Notes: a model not told the origin generated them from the sequence alone. DNA of 64,000 nt from an uncultured Roseibium sp. (GCF_947499295.1 NZ_CANMNP010000012.1:124001-188000); one strand, 5' to 3'. Shown: positions 44,958-57,244, counted from the first letter of the stretch. Made by a program: numbers and translations.

Positions 44958-46481
44958 CTATTTTGGCAATGCCTCGGAAACAGCTCCAGGCGGAATGATT
45001 ATCCAGTTGATACGTGCATCGGGCATTGGCCCGGATGTCTGGTACGCAAAGGATCTTTGGCCTTGTCTAACGGCGTTCGGGTAGTGGTGCAGGATCTCGT
45101 TCAGGGGCGTGTCACGCTCGCCGCGCCAGACGATCATCAGTCCTTTCTTCTGGATATCGTCAATATCGATCCATGGACTCAGGACCTGATCGTGCAAATA
45201 GAACATTGACGGCCGCCCCGGTGCGAACAAAGTGACATTTGCCGCGGACCACATGTCACCGGCGACATAGGCAAGATCGCGTCCGGTTTCTTCCTGCCAT
45301 ATCGAGGCAAGTTCAAGCGCAACATCTTTTGCCGGATAGTGCATCCTGGATTGTTTGGTCTTCCAGTGAGGTTCCAGAACTGCCTGGCCAAAGAGAATTG
45401 CCAGAAAGACAAATTGGATCAAACCAGCTGACCAAAGGGCTCTCTGCGGGTGTGGCCATGCTGCCGGTAGCGCCAAATACCGCACGGCCAGCACACCGGA
45501 GAGCACAAACATCGGTGTACCCCACATGTGCTCAAACTCGTTTCCACTCACAGCTGATGTCAGTAGCACTACGAGAAGCGGGACAAAGGCAAACCAGAGC
45601 AGAAATCGATTGTTTCTCCTTTCGCGCTCGTCTGAAACCCTCTTCACCGTGGACCGAAAGTGCGTCAGGCCCTGCATTCCGAGACCGGCAAGAACAACCA
45701 GGAAAAGCCCGGCATGATTTCCGATCTGGGCTCCCAAAAAATTGAGCGGATTGAAAATGTGATCCCAGAAAAGCATCGCAGGATTGCTGCGGCTGGCAGC
45801 ATATTGAAGCGTCAGAAAGTCCGTTTTCAGAAGCCAAAGACCATGTGGGACAAGCAGGACCAGGCAGGTGATGGCACACAGCCATGGTCCAGGGCTCAGC
45901 AGGTGGCGCCGGGCGTCTTTGAACACAAGCGAATAGAGGCCGACGGTCCCGACCAGCAGCAGCACGAAGTATTTTACGTAGAAACCGAAGGCTGCCAGAG
46001 CGCCCAGAAGTATCCAGTCAAGCAAATACCCTTTTTGCAAAGCCCGATGAAACAGCAAGATCATTCCGGCCCAGACCGGGATCTGCAGAATATTCGGATT
46101 GAATTCAGGCATCGGGAGCGTGAAGTAGAAGGTAACGCTTGTCAGAACGACAGCCCAGAACGCCTGCCAATCGGTGAACCCGAGCCGTTTGCCGATGTGC
46201 CAGACGAAGACATATCCGAGCCCCGCGCAAAGTGCGCTAAGCCAGTAGCCCCCGGTATATCCTCCCGTCAACCGGTAGGTCGCTTCAAGAAACCAGGCTT
46301 GCATGGGCGGGTGTTTGGTGTACCCAAGCTGAAGTTCGCGGCCCCAGGCGAACCCTTCCACTACATCCAGCGGTGGTCCGGGAAAAAACAGGCTGGGTAC
46401 AAGGGCGTAGAGCAGGCAAACAATGCCGCCATAAAGAAGGGCAGCGCGGGTGGCGGACATGTTGCGGAGGAACGTGGACAA
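44958..46481 (-). CDS. Glycosyltransferase family 39 (ArnT/PMT-like) membrane protein
   Basis: 507 residues, about ten to twelve hydrophobic helices. The N-terminal loop YTKHPPMQAWFLEATYRLTGG (about 53-73) matches the GT-C fold with the catalytic acidic/KHPP region of the PMT_2 group. It probably transfers a sugar from a polyprenyl-phosphate donor to an envelope lipid or polymer in the periplasm. It is the last gene of a GT2-GtrA-GT39 set: GT2 makes and loads the lipid-linked sugar, GtrA may flip it, GT39 uses it. Confidence 0.88.
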   Translation of the reverse strand: MSTFLRNMSATRAALLYGGIVCLLYALVPSLFFPGPPLDVVEGFAWGRELQLGYTKHPPMQAWFLEATYRLTGGYTGGYWLSALCAGLGYVFVWHIGKRLGFTDWQAFWAVVLTSVTFYFTLPMPEFNPNILQIPVWAGMILLFHRALQKGYLLDWILLGALAAFGFYVKYFVLLLVGTVGLYSLVFKDARRHLLSPGPWLCAITCLVLLVPHGLWLLKTDFLTLQYAASRSNPAMLFWDHIFNPLNFLGAQIGNHAGLFLVVLAGLGMQGLTHFRSTVKRVSDERERRNNRFLLWFAFVPLLVVLLTSAVSGNEFEHMWGTPMFVLSGVLAVRYLALPAAWPHPQRALWSAGLIQFVFLAILFGQAVLEPHWKTKQSRMHYPAKDVALELASIWQEETGRDLAYVAGDMWSAANVTLFAPGRPSMFYLHDQVLSPWIDIDDIQKKGLMIVWRGERDTPLNEILHHYPNAVRQGQRSFAYQTSGPMPDARINWIIIPPGAVSEALPK

Positions 46482-46483
46482 GG

Positions 46484-46915
46484 TCAGGTTTCAGCGGTTC
46501 GATGGGAAAAGGCCCAAAGACGGGCCCCCAGGAAGGTTAAGGCAGGTACGATTGCGATGGACAACAACAACCCGATGAGATCGGGCCAGGGTGTCAGTCC
46601 AAGCCACAGTGCAAGTACGGTTGAATTGAGGGCAAAACCGCTCAGAGCAATGACAAGGAACCGGGTCATGCTTTTCATTGCCGTACCCTGTTGACGCAAA
46701 TGCGCAAAACTCCAGAAATAATGCCCTCCGAAAGAGACAAAGAATGCGGTCAGAAAACCGCAGATATTGGCCGGAAAGGCTGAGAGTTGGCCGGATTCGA
46801 GCAGTCCGCCGGCAACAGTTGCGTGGGTGAGTGTTGCAAGGACGCCGACAATTGCAAATTTTCCTGCGGCCGTGGTCTCGGTCTTCAAGGCTCGCCGTTT
46901 GCGATCAGGCGTCAT
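46484..46915 (-). CDS. GtrA-like putative lipid-linked sugar flippase
   Basis: 143 residues from ATG 46915, which overlaps the GT2 stop by eleven bases; an in-frame start further upstream would add a basic extension that I reject. Four hydrophobic helices carry the GtrA pattern FAIVGVLATLTHATVAGGLLE, NICGFLTAFFVSFGGHYFWSF and a final FLGARLWAFS. GtrA proteins are thought to flip polyprenyl-phosphate sugars. Located between the GT2 and GT39 genes. Confidence 0.88.
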   Translation of the reverse strand: MTPDRKRRALKTETTAAGKFAIVGVLATLTHATVAGGLLESGQLSAFPANICGFLTAFFVSFGGHYFWSFAHLRQQGTAMKSMTRFLVIALSGFALNSTVLALWLGLTPWPDLIGLLLSIAIVPALTFLGARLWAFSHRTAET

Positions 46916-47939
46916 TGGAGGTCTTGTCCTCTTGCGGGCCCGTTTGCGGCGTGCCGCCTTCAATGACGTCCTGAAGAACAAAAACCGGTCGCTGTTTGGC
47001 TTCGTTGAACAGCCGCGCGATATATTCTCCGATCATGCCGATTGAAAGCAATTGAACCCCTGAGAAGAACAGCAGAGCCACCATGAGCGAGGCATAACCA
47101 GGCACGTCAATGCCGTGCAAAAACACGCGAAGCGTCAGATAGAAAGCATAGGCAAAGGCTGCCAGAGAAATGACCATGCCACCGTAAAACCAGATACGCA
47201 GCGGTAAGGTTGTAAAGCCAGTCAATCCGTCAAGGGCGAAATTCCAGAGTTTCCAATAGTTGAATTTTCCAGTGCCTGCTTTCCTGGGTGGCCGTTCATA
47301 AGGCAGGGCCATGGACGGAAACCCGACCCAGGCAAAGAGGCCTTTCATAAAGCGGTTTCGCTCCGGCAATTGCAGTAACGCGTCGATAACCGCGCGATCG
47401 ATCAGACGGAAATCACCGGCATTCGCAGGCATGTCGATATTCGCTAGCCGGTTGAAAAGCTTATAGAACATTCCGGCGGTGGAGCGTTTCATCAGCGTAT
47501 CGGACGACCTGTTCACCCTCAGGCCGTAGACAACATCATAGCCGGCGCGCCAGCCATCGAGCATTTGAAGTATGAGCTCTGGCGGGTCTTGAAGATCTGC
47601 ATCAATGATGATGGCGATGTCGCCTTTTGCAGCTTCCAGCCCTGCTGAAAGCGCTGCTTCCTTGCCGAAATTGCGGGAAAGTCCCAAAAGGCGCCCGGGC
47701 AGGCCTTTTTTCAGCTCTTGTGCGAGAAGGTCTGCCGTCTTGTCACGGCTGCCGTCGTCAATGAAGACATACTCATATTGCAGGCCGGTGCGCTCAAGTA
47801 CGAGCCTCGTCGCCTCCAGGAAATGAAGTATGACTTCTTCCTCGTTGAAAACAGGTACGAGCACGCTGAGAACAGGTGCATCTGGACGAGTGTTTTCGCG
47901 TCGGGAAACGTAGACGGATGCTGCGGCAGTGTTTTCCAT
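46905..47939 (-). CDS. Glycosyltransferase family 2 (polyprenyl-phosphate sugar synthase-like)
   Basis: 344 residues from ATG 47939; the frame opens ten codons earlier at TTG. GT-A domain: LSVLVPVFNEEEVI (about 25-38), FIDDGSRDKT, IIDADLQDPPELI (DxD-type) and RLIDRAV; two C-terminal helices (about 225-300) anchor it to the membrane, as in DpmI/GtrB/ArnC. It should link a nucleotide sugar to undecaprenyl phosphate. First gene of the three-gene sugar module. Confidence 0.92.
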   Translation of the reverse strand: MENTAAASVYVSRRENTRPDAPVLSVLVPVFNEEEVILHFLEATRLVLERTGLQYEYVFIDDGSRDKTADLLAQELKKGLPGRLLGLSRNFGKEAALSAGLEAAKGDIAIIIDADLQDPPELILQMLDGWRAGYDVVYGLRVNRSSDTLMKRSTAGMFYKLFNRLANIDMPANAGDFRLIDRAVIDALLQLPERNRFMKGLFAWVGFPSMALPYERPPRKAGTGKFNYWKLWNFALDGLTGFTTLPLRIWFYGGMVISLAAFAYAFYLTLRVFLHGIDVPGYASLMVALLFFSGVQLLSIGMIGEYIARLFNEAKQRPVFVLQDVIEGGTPQTGPQEDKTSNDA

Positions 47940-47983
47940 TGATGTTCTGGCCGTTTGAATTCGGCGCAACCTGCCGGAGTTTC

Positions 47984-48022
47984 ACGAAAAAGGCCAGCCC
48001 AAGAGTGCGGGCTGGCCTTTTT
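47984..48022 (-). terminator. secA terminator
   Basis: AAAAAGGCCAGCCC (47987-48000) pairs with GGGCTGGCCTTTTT (48009-48022), loop AAGAGTGC. On the minus strand the stem ends in a T-run. It lies 20 bases past the secA stop and upstream of the GT2 gene, so the sugar module needs its own promoter. Confidence 0.9.
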
Positions 48023-48041
48023 CAGCACAATTTCAGTGCGG

Positions 48042-50813
<2,772 letters not shown>

Positions 50814-50836
50814 GTGGCGGTCCTTCCTCTGAAGGC

Positions 50837-50860
50837 GGCGCCAATTGGCAATCTGGCGCC
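50837..50860 (-). promoter_or_regulatory. Hairpin in the secA leader
   Basis: GGCGCCA (50837-50843) pairs with TGGCGCC (50854-50860), loop of ten. On the minus strand it ends 23 bases before the secA ATG, just ahead of the ribosome-binding site. It may influence translation. The 269-base secA/parvulin interval contains no other visible structure. Confidence 0.3.
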
Positions 50861-51082
50861 TGCCCATGAAATCGTCTCAATTGCTGTCCACGTTGCCGCC
50901 GAGCGCAACGCGCTGGCCGGTGAACGCGGCCGAAAAGATGCCAATCCAGCCTGACTGCCGGAACGCTCGACAGATAAGAGGGGGCTCTAAGCTTGTCAAC
51001 GTCGCTGGAATGCGCAAAGTAGCCCCGCCCTCGTTTAAACAGAGGGACAACGAATACCGTTCCTATACGTAAAGGACTTCAT

Positions 51083-51946
51083 ATGTTCCGAATTTCGATG
51101 CGCAGGCCTGTCCAGACGCTTGCCGTTTCCCTTATGGCTCTGTCGCTCGGATCCGTTTCGCTGTCTGCAGCCGAGCCAGGCGATGTGGTCGCAAAGGTTG
51201 GTGAAGCGGAAATCACGGAAGCGGATCTCGCTTTTGCTGCCAAGGACTTAGGCCAGGAACTGCAGCGTTTTCCACCTGCGCAATGGCGGCAGCTGTTGCT
51301 TGATGCGGTCGTCGACATGGAGCTGCTGGCGCAGGCTGCGCGGCAGGACGGTCTCGATCAGGATCCGGATTTCCAGAAGCAAATGGAATTCCTTGAGCTG
51401 CAGGCACTGCGCAATGCGTATTTGTCGCAGAAAATTGGTGAGGCGATTTCTGACGAAGATCTGCAGGCTGCATACGATGCGGAATTCGCCGATTTCGAAG
51501 GCGCAGAAGAGGTCAATGCTCGTCACATTCTGGTGAAGGAGAAGGCTGAAGCTGAGGAATTGATCAAAGAGCTGGACGGTGGAGCCGATTTCGCTGAGTT
51601 GGCCCGTGAAAAATCGACCGGTCCGTCTGGTCCGAATGGCGGTGATCTCGGTTTCTTCGGTCGAGGTCAGATGGTGCCTCCTTTTGACGAAGCTGTTTTT
51701 GCGCTTGATACGGGCTCCTACACAAAGGAGCCCGTGGAAACACAGTTCGGCTGGCACGTCATCAAGCTTGAAGGAAAGCGCAAGCAGGAAAAACCTGCTT
51801 TTGAAGAGGTTGCCAATGGATTGCGGCAACAGCTCTTCCGCGATCGATACGAAGCAAAAATGTCAGAACTCAAGGGTGCGACCACCGTTGAAGTCCTGGA
51901 CGAAAAACTTGCCAAACCCGGTGAAGAAAAGCCGGCTACGGAATAA
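51083..51946 (+). CDS. Peptidylprolyl isomerase, parvulin type (periplasmic/envelope)
   Basis: 287 residues. Signal peptide at the N-terminus (MFRISMRRPVQTLAVSLMAL, cleavage probably after LSAA), an N-terminal helical chaperone part, then the parvulin rotamase domain at about 145-240 with ARHILVKEKAEAEEL, DLGFFGRGQMVPPFDEAVF and FGWHVIKLE. It assists folding of exported proteins. Divergent from secA, with a classic AAAGGA site before ATG 51083. Confidence 0.93.
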   Translation: MFRISMRRPVQTLAVSLMALSLGSVSLSAAEPGDVVAKVGEAEITEADLAFAAKDLGQELQRFPPAQWRQLLLDAVVDMELLAQAARQDGLDQDPDFQKQMEFLELQALRNAYLSQKIGEAISDEDLQAAYDAEFADFEGAEEVNARHILVKEKAEAEELIKELDGGADFAELAREKSTGPSGPNGGDLGFFGRGQMVPPFDEAVFALDTGSYTKEPVETQFGWHVIKLEGKRKQEKPAFEEVANGLRQQLFRDRYEAKMSELKGATTVEVLDEKLAKPGEEKPATE

Positions 51947-51974
51947 GTCACGGAGCCGGATTGGCACGCAGATC

Positions 51975-52004
51975 ACCCGGTGGCCTTGGGCCGCCGGGTT
52001 TTTT
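51975..52004 (+). terminator. Terminator after the parvulin gene
   Basis: CCCGGTGGCC (51976-51985) pairs with GGCCGCCGGG (51989-51998, one G-T wobble) around TTG, followed by TTTTTT. It separates the parvulin gene from argJ. Confidence 0.9.
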
Positions 52005-52102
52005 GTTGCGAATGACGCCGATTGTCGACGCTTGAAAGGGCTTGCACTTCGGTCACGCTTGCGGCTAGAGCACAAGCACTTAATCTGACCTGGACCGAAT
52101 TC

Positions 52103-53344
52103 ATGTCGACGACCGTTTCCCCGCTTGCCCCAACGTCCTACCCGGATATGCCTGAACTCAAAGGTGTCCAGTTTGCGACCGCTGAAGCCGGTATCAAATA
52201 TGAGGGCAGAACAGATGTGCTGCTGGCGACGGTCTCCGAAGGAACCACAATTGCCGGTGTCTTCACCCGCTCGAAGTGCCCGTCGGCTCCGGTTGATTGG
52301 TGCAGGTCACGCCTTTCCGGCGGAACGGCAAGCGCATTGCTGGTGAATTCAGGAAACGCCAATGCCTTTACCGGAAGGAAAGGCATGGCAGCCGTTAAAC
52401 TGTCGGCTGAAATTGTCTCAGGTGCGCTGGATGTTGCCGAAGAAGAAGTCTTTCTGGCATCGACCGGCGTTATAGGAGAACCGTTGCCGGCCGAGAAGTT
52501 TTCAGCCGTTTTAGAGAGCCTTAAGAACCGTCAGGGCGAAGCGACATGGCTGGACGCTGCGAGCGCCATAATGACCACGGACACTTATCCGAAGGTCGCA
52601 ACCGCGAGTGTTGACTTGGACGGAAAGACAATTGTTTTCAACGGAATAGCAAAAGGTGCAGGCATGATTGCACCCGACATGGCGACGATGCTGTCCTTCA
52701 TCTTTACCGATGCCGCAATTTCTCCGGACGTGTTGCAGTCATTGCTCGGCGATGAAACGCAGGGCAGTTTCAACGCCATCACAGTCGACAGCGACACATC
52801 GACTTCAGACACCGTTCTCTTGTTCGCAACCGGTGCGGCTGCGGAAACCGGCGTTGACCCAGTGACATCACTGGAAGATCCAAGGGTCAGCATTCTTCGG
52901 AAAGCACTTGGTGACGTAATGCTCGATCTGTCACATCAGATCGTGAAGGACGGGGAAGGGGCTAGAAAATTCGTCGAAGTTCGCGTCGAGGGCGCGAAAA
53001 ACGACGTGTCCGCCAAAAAAATCGCCTTGGCGATTGCCAATTCGCCACTCGTAAAGACCGCCATTGCGGGGGAAGACGCCAATTGGGGGCGTGTCGTCAT
53101 GGCGGTTGGCAAAGCAGGTGAACCTGCCGATCGTGACCGTCTGGCAATTTGGTTCGGCGACATTCGGGTTGCCGTCGAGGGTGAACGAGATCCGAACTAC
53201 AGCGAAGAAGCCGCGTCGGAAGTGATGAAGCGCGAAGAAATTCTTCTGCGGGTGGATCTTGGCCTTGGTGAAGGTGCTGCATCCGTCTGGACCTGCGACC
53301 TCACCAAGGAATACGTTGCTATCAACGGTGACTATCGCAGTTGA
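52103..53344 (+). CDS. argJ: Bifunctional glutamate N-acetyltransferase/amino-acid acetyltransferase
   Basis: 413 residues from ATG 52103. ArgJ transfers acetyl from N-acetylornithine to glutamate in arginine synthesis. The precursor self-cleaves before Thr195 in [14 protein letters not shown], leaving the nucleophilic Thr; [12 protein letters not shown] and GEDANWGRV are also conserved. An upstream in-frame extension of 27 codons is rejected because the usual family N-terminus is at this ATG. It is unclear from sequence whether it is mono- or bifunctional. Confidence 0.95.
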   Translation: MSTTVSPLAPTSYPDMPELKGVQFATAEAGIKYEGRTDVLLATVSEGTTIAGVFTRSKCPSAPVDWCRSRLSGGTASALLVNSGNANAFTGRKGMAAVKLSAEIVSGALDVAEEEVFLASTGVIGEPLPAEKFSAVLESLKNRQGEATWLDAASAIMTTDTYPKVATASVDLDGKTIVFNGIAKGAGMIAPDMATMLSFIFTDAAISPDVLQSLLGDETQGSFNAITVDSDTSTSDTVLLFATGAAAETGVDPVTSLEDPRVSILRKALGDVMLDLSHQIVKDGEGARKFVEVRVEGAKNDVSAKKIALAIANSPLVKTAIAGEDANWGRVVMAVGKAGEPADRDRLAIWFGDIRVAVEGERDPNYSEEAASEVMKREEILLRVDLGLGEGAASVWTCDLTKEYVAINGDYRS

Positions 53345-53429
53345 TGTTCCTCTGGCGATATCCAGGACCCGGTAACACTTATACTTAACTGCGCCTTTGT
53401 CGGGCGTTTCGAATTCGGACACTTCGTCA

Positions 53430-53831
53430 ATGACCAAAATCGTGCTCGTTGCTGCCTGCGCACTAGTGGATGCCGATGGGCGGATCCTCCTGGCGCAGCG
53501 ACCGGAAGGAAAATCCATGGCAGGGCTGTGGGAATTCCCCGGGGGAAAGGTCGAGCCCGGCGAGCGTCCTGAGGAAACACTGATCCGGGAACTCCACGAA
53601 GAACTCGGGATTGAGGTTAACGAAGCGTGTCTCGCTCCCCTGACTTTTGCGAGCCACACTTACGAAGATTTTCATCTACTTATGCCACTTTTCATTTGCC
53701 GAAGATGGGAAGGTGTCCCGCAAGGTCAGGAACGCCAGGCACTCAAATGGGTGCGGGCGATGAGGCTGCGGGATTATCCGATGCCGGCTGCCGACGAACC
53801 TCTCATCCCGCATCTGATAGACGCCGTATAG
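53430..53831 (+). CDS. mutT: 8-oxo-dGTP diphosphatase MutT
   Basis: 133 residues from ATG 53430. Nudix box GGKVEPGERPEETLIRELHEELGI is complete, and the N-terminal ALVDADGRILLAQRPEGK and WEFPGGK fit MutT, which removes 8-oxo-dGTP from the nucleotide pool. Located 85 bases after argJ in the common alphaproteobacterial order. Confidence 0.9.
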   Translation: MTKIVLVAACALVDADGRILLAQRPEGKSMAGLWEFPGGKVEPGERPEETLIRELHEELGIEVNEACLAPLTFASHTYEDFHLLMPLFICRRWEGVPQGQERQALKWVRAMRLRDYPMPAADEPLIPHLIDAV

Positions 53832-53860
53832 TGGCAGCGTAACGAGTATCGAGGTCTGAA

Positions 53861-54091
53861 ATGAAAAGCCGGGATTTATCTGTTTCAGACCGCCAAAAAC
53901 CATTTCGCAAGCTTCTGGCAAGGTTCGGCCGAGATCAATCGGGTGCAACAATGATCGAATACGGCCTCATCGTGGGCACGATCAGCATTGCCATATTACT
54001 CTCGATGACGGTAATCGGCACATCTCTGCGAGACGGTGTTTTCACGCCATTGTCGACCGCTATCAAGTCTGCGGACAATAACATCAAATAA
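53861..54091 (+). CDS. Flp-type (type IVb) pilin, solitary
   Basis: 76 residues. A basic leader precedes G28-ATMIEY: cleavage after Gly28 gives Glu at +5 and Tyr at +6, the Flp prepilin peptidase signature, followed by one hydrophobic helix (GLIVGTISIAILLSMTVIG). Flp pilins are usually made with a tad secretion cluster, but none is in the window. It is possibly co-transcribed with mutT, being 29 bases downstream. Confidence 0.9.
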   Translation: MKSRDLSVSDRQKPFRKLLARFGRDQSGATMIEYGLIVGTISIAILLSMTVIGTSLRDGVFTPLSTAIKSADNNIK

Positions 54092-54124
54092 CTAATTCTG
54101 TCGTTTCAACAGGTCTCGTAACGG

Positions 54125-55015
54125 CTACTTGAGCTTTTGCTCACTGGTGCCTAGTGCATCTGCAAGTCTTGTCTTGGCAGCGCCGGGTCGCAAGGGCTTT
54201 TGTTGGCTTTCGTGGGGTGCCCAGCCGGACAGCGTGACGAAACCAAATGTCGCCCGGATCCGCCCATCCTCGTCGGCATGATTTTGTGCGTATAGCTCTG
54301 CAGCACGAAACAGCACCTTTCGCGACAAAGGCAATCGGCTGCGATCTCTCAGAACAGATGTTGCCCCCATTGCGCGCAGATCCGCCATCAGTCCAAACAT
54401 GGAATCATACCTGACGATCAGTGTGTCGAGATCTGTCACAGGCAAAGCGAAGCCTGCCCGTTGAAGCAAGCTTCCAAGATCCCGGGTATCTGCAAAAGGA
54501 AGCACTCTGGCGGCTGCACCACCTTTAAGTTCAAGTTCTGCCCGCGTCAGGCTGTCTCGTAGTTCCGAAAGGGTGCCGGCACCGGGAAGGGTCGCGAGAA
54601 ACAGGCCGTCCGGCCTGAGGCTTCTCCGAATCTGGATCAGTGCGCCTGGAAGATCGTTGACGAATTGCAGGCTCAAGGCAGAGACCAGAAGATCGATTGA
54701 CTGATCGCGCAGCGGCAACAGGCCATCATCGCATATAAGGTCAGGTGGCAGCAGATGGTGATCAGCAACAAACAAGTCCGCTCTGATCACCCTTTCGGCT
54801 TTGCCTGCATTCCGGATCGCCTGACTTACAAGACCGGTATGACCGCCCAGGTCGATCGCTGTTGAAAAGTTCCGGTTGACCAGATGCAGTCTGTCCTCAA
54901 GATCATCGGCGACCACCTTCAGAAGAAAATCCGAGCCCGGCTTCGCTGATTTAAGGGCGCGCGCGCGGCGGCTCCCAAGGAGTGAACGGTCGAAAAGATC
55001 AGGCTGGTCGGTCAC
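54125..55015 (-). CDS. SAM-dependent methyltransferase, BioC/NDUFAF5-like
   Basis: 296 residues from GTG 55015; TTG 55021 is equally possible. Motif I is AIDLGGHTGLVSQAIR (about 53-68), followed by LFVADHHLLP and SLQFVNDLPGALIQIRRSLRPDGLF, with an N-terminal FDRSLLGSRRARA region characteristic of the alphaproteobacterial relatives of NDUFAF5, the complex I arginine hydroxylase/assembly factor. It faces comF across a 160-base gap. The exact role is uncertain. Confidence 0.85.
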   Translation of the reverse strand: MTDQPDLFDRSLLGSRRARALKSAKPGSDFLLKVVADDLEDRLHLVNRNFSTAIDLGGHTGLVSQAIRNAGKAERVIRADLFVADHHLLPPDLICDDGLLPLRDQSIDLLVSALSLQFVNDLPGALIQIRRSLRPDGLFLATLPGAGTLSELRDSLTRAELELKGGAAARVLPFADTRDLGSLLQRAGFALPVTDLDTLIVRYDSMFGLMADLRAMGATSVLRDRSRLPLSRKVLFRAAELYAQNHADEDGRIRATFGFVTLSGWAPHESQQKPLRPGAAKTRLADALGTSEQKLK

Positions 55016-55182
55016 TAGCAACTCTGTCGTCGGCTGTTGTTGAACGGGTCACATATTGTATCAAGGCACCTGGGTCAAAGGGGCGTCTTTCAGCTTTGAA
55101 CCCTGAGTTGACTGGTTGAATATTTCTGATCAATGCTTCTTATTGGCACTTCGGTCGGCAATTGCTGCTGTGAGGATGTGTT

Positions 55183-55947
55183 GTGCACTTAGTGAGGGAA
55201 CAGCTGCGAAACGTACCGGCAAAGGCCGCCGGGTTCGCTCTGGATTTTTTGCTGCCGCTTCGATGCATTAGTTGCGGATTGCGCGTTGCCACAAAAAACA
55301 GTCTGTGTGCTGATTGCTGGCAGGCCATGCCTTTCATCGACAAGCCCTGGTGCCATCGTTTCGGTTCCCCTTTTTCCTATGATGTCGGGGAAATGGCTTG
55401 GAGCCCGCGCGCGATTGCAAACCCTCCCGTTTTTGAGCGCCTCAGGGCCGCAGCGCTCTACGAGGGGCCTGCCAGAGATCTTGTGCTAGCATTCAAATTT
55501 TCGAAAAGACGTGAGCTTGCCGGACCGATGGCCAGATGGATGGCCCGGAACGGTCAGGAATTTTTGTCGCCGGACAGCGTAATTGTTCCTGTTCCGCTGC
55601 ATTGGCTGCGGTTGGTTTCGCGTCGTTTCAACCAGTCAGCCGATTTGGCGAAAGAGATAGCGGCTGGATGCGGTGGGGCTTTTGAGCCGGAAATGCTGAA
55701 GCGTCGAAAACGGACCCGCCAGCAGGTCGGGCTGTCCGCCGAAGAGCGCAGGATGAATGTCCGGTCTGCCTTTGCGGTCGATCCGCGGCGCGAAACTCAA
55801 TTACAGGGCCGTCACGTCGTTTTGATCGACGATGTGATGACGACCGGATCGACAATATCCGCTTGCAGTAAAACTCTGCTTTCCGCTGGGGCCCACTCAG
55901 TGGATGTGTTGACTTTTGCACTGGCGGATCCATCACTTCGCACGTGA
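55183..55947 (+). CDS. ComF family protein
   Basis: 254 residues from GTG 55183, with GAGGA six bases before. N-terminal double zinc-ribbon CISCGLRVATKNSLCADCW (about 30-48), then a phosphoribosyltransferase-like domain with VVLIDDVMTTGST near 208-220. ComF helps DNA uptake in competent bacteria, but is widespread in alphaproteobacteria without clear competence. In the common order methyltransferase-comF-grxC-nitrilase-DUF1178. Confidence 0.92.
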   Translation: MHLVREQLRNVPAKAAGFALDFLLPLRCISCGLRVATKNSLCADCWQAMPFIDKPWCHRFGSPFSYDVGEMAWSPRAIANPPVFERLRAAALYEGPARDLVLAFKFSKRRELAGPMARWMARNGQEFLSPDSVIVPVPLHWLRLVSRRFNQSADLAKEIAAGCGGAFEPEMLKRRKRTRQQVGLSAEERRMNVRSAFAVDPRRETQLQGRHVVLIDDVMTTGSTISACSKTLLSAGAHSVDVLTFALADPSLRT

Positions 55948-56086
55948 TCCTTACCTCAAGGTGTTTCTTTCGAATGCCGGGCTCTCTTGTGTTTTCAGAG
56001 ATTGGGCGCATATAACGCCGAGATTTTCCGGTGGCAGATCGTATTTCACGCATTCAGCCGTGAAGATGAAAGGAACACATTATCCA

Positions 56087-56344
56087 ATGTCCAAAGTGGT
56101 GATCTACACGCGTCAACTTTGTGGTTTCTGCACAGCGGCCAAACGCTTGCTGGACAAAAAGGGCATCGACTATCAGGAGCAGGATGCAACCTTCAGCCCT
56201 TCGCTGAAACGCGAAATGGTGCAAAAAGCCAATGGCCGAGCGACCTTTCCGCAAATCTTCATCGGTGACAAGCATGTAGGTGGCTGTGATGACCTTCATG
56301 ATCTGGAGCGGGCAGGCAAACTGGACGCAATGCTTGCGTCCTGA
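56087..56344 (+). CDS. grxC: Glutaredoxin 3
   Basis: 85 residues from ATG 56087. Thioredoxin fold with active site CGFC at 12-15 (the usual class sequence is CPYC), the cis-Pro in TFPQIFIG and the GGCDDLHDL C-terminal motif. It reduces disulfides using glutathione. The frame opens upstream but the typical N-terminus is MSKVVIYTRQL. Confidence 0.93.
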   Translation: MSKVVIYTRQLCGFCTAAKRLLDKKGIDYQEQDATFSPSLKREMVQKANGRATFPQIFIGDKHVGGCDDLHDLERAGKLDAMLAS

Positions 56345-56389
56345 TTAACTGGCTGTTCAGCGTCTCGGGTTCACAGCAAAGGCGGTCTT

Positions 56390-57244
56390 ATGACCTCATT
56401 CACGGCAGCATGTATTCAGCTTCGCAGCGGTAAGGATCCGAAGGCAAATTGCCGTGCGGCCGAAGAGCTGATCCGCATGGCAGCTAAGCAGGGTGCGCAT
56501 TACATTCAGACACCCGAAATGTCGAATGTTCTTGTCCGTAGTCGTGAAGATCTTCTGGAGCGGATTTTTGATCCTAGCGCCGATCCATTCTTGAGCATGG
56601 CAAGATCTGTGGCGTCCGATGAGGGTGTTTTTCTGCATTTGGGGTCTTTGGCGGTCCTGAACCAGTCAGGCAAAGTGTCGAACCGGGCCTTCATGATAGG
56701 GCCAAACGGGTCGATACTGGCCACTTATGACAAGATCCACATGTTCGATGTCGATCTGCCAAACGGTGAGAGCTGGCGGGAATCTGCGACCTATGAACCG
56801 GGCCGTGAGACTGTTATCGCTGACCTGCCGTTTGCCAGGTTCGGCATGGCGATCTGCTATGATGTCCGATTTCCGGCAATCTTCCGGACACAGGCCAGAA
56901 ACGACGCAGAGGTTTTGACGGGACCTGCTGCCTTTACCCGGCAGACTGGCGAAGCGCACTGGCATGTGTTACAGCGCGCCCGCGCTATTGAAAATGGTGC
57001 TTACATCATATCTGCGGCGCAAGGGGGTCTCCATGAAGATGGACGCGAGACCTACGGTCACAGCCTTGTTGTCGACCCTTGGGGAGGCGTCCTTGCCGAG
57101 CTCGAAAATGATGAACCGGGATACATCCTTGCAGAGATTGAAATTGAGACTGTGTCCAAGGCGCGGGGAAGGATCCCCGCGATTGCCAATGAACGGGCCT
57201 TCGATTGCCATGTTGCCGAGGGCCTGAAGGAGATACCTGCGTGA
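56390..57244 (+). CDS. Carbon-nitrogen hydrolase (nitrilase superfamily, Nit1/2-like)
   Basis: 284 residues with the catalytic triad: Glu in QTPEMSN (about 42-48), Lys in YDKIHMFDVDL, and Cys in MAICYDVRFP. This group (Nit1/Nit2-like) hydrolyses deaminated glutathione or omega-amides. It sits directly after grxC, which is consistent with a glutathione repair link. The DUF1178 start overlaps its stop (GTGA). Confidence 0.93.
   Translation: MTSFTAACIQLRSGKDPKANCRAAEELIRMAAKQGAHYIQTPEMSNVLVRSREDLLERIFDPSADPFLSMARSVASDEGVFLHLGSLAVLNQSGKVSNRAFMIGPNGSILATYDKIHMFDVDLPNGESWRESATYEPGRETVIADLPFARFGMAICYDVRFPAIFRTQARNDAEVLTGPAAFTRQTGEAHWHVLQRARAIENGAYIISAAQGGLHEDGRETYGHSLVVDPWGGVLAELENDEPGYILAEIEIETVSKARGRIPAIANERAFDCHVAEGLKEIPA

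Noticed and set aside
45660-46694. Plus-strand open frame of about 340 codons opposite the GT39/GtrA genes
   Set aside because: It is antisense to strong membrane-protein coding and has a composition typical of a shadow frame.
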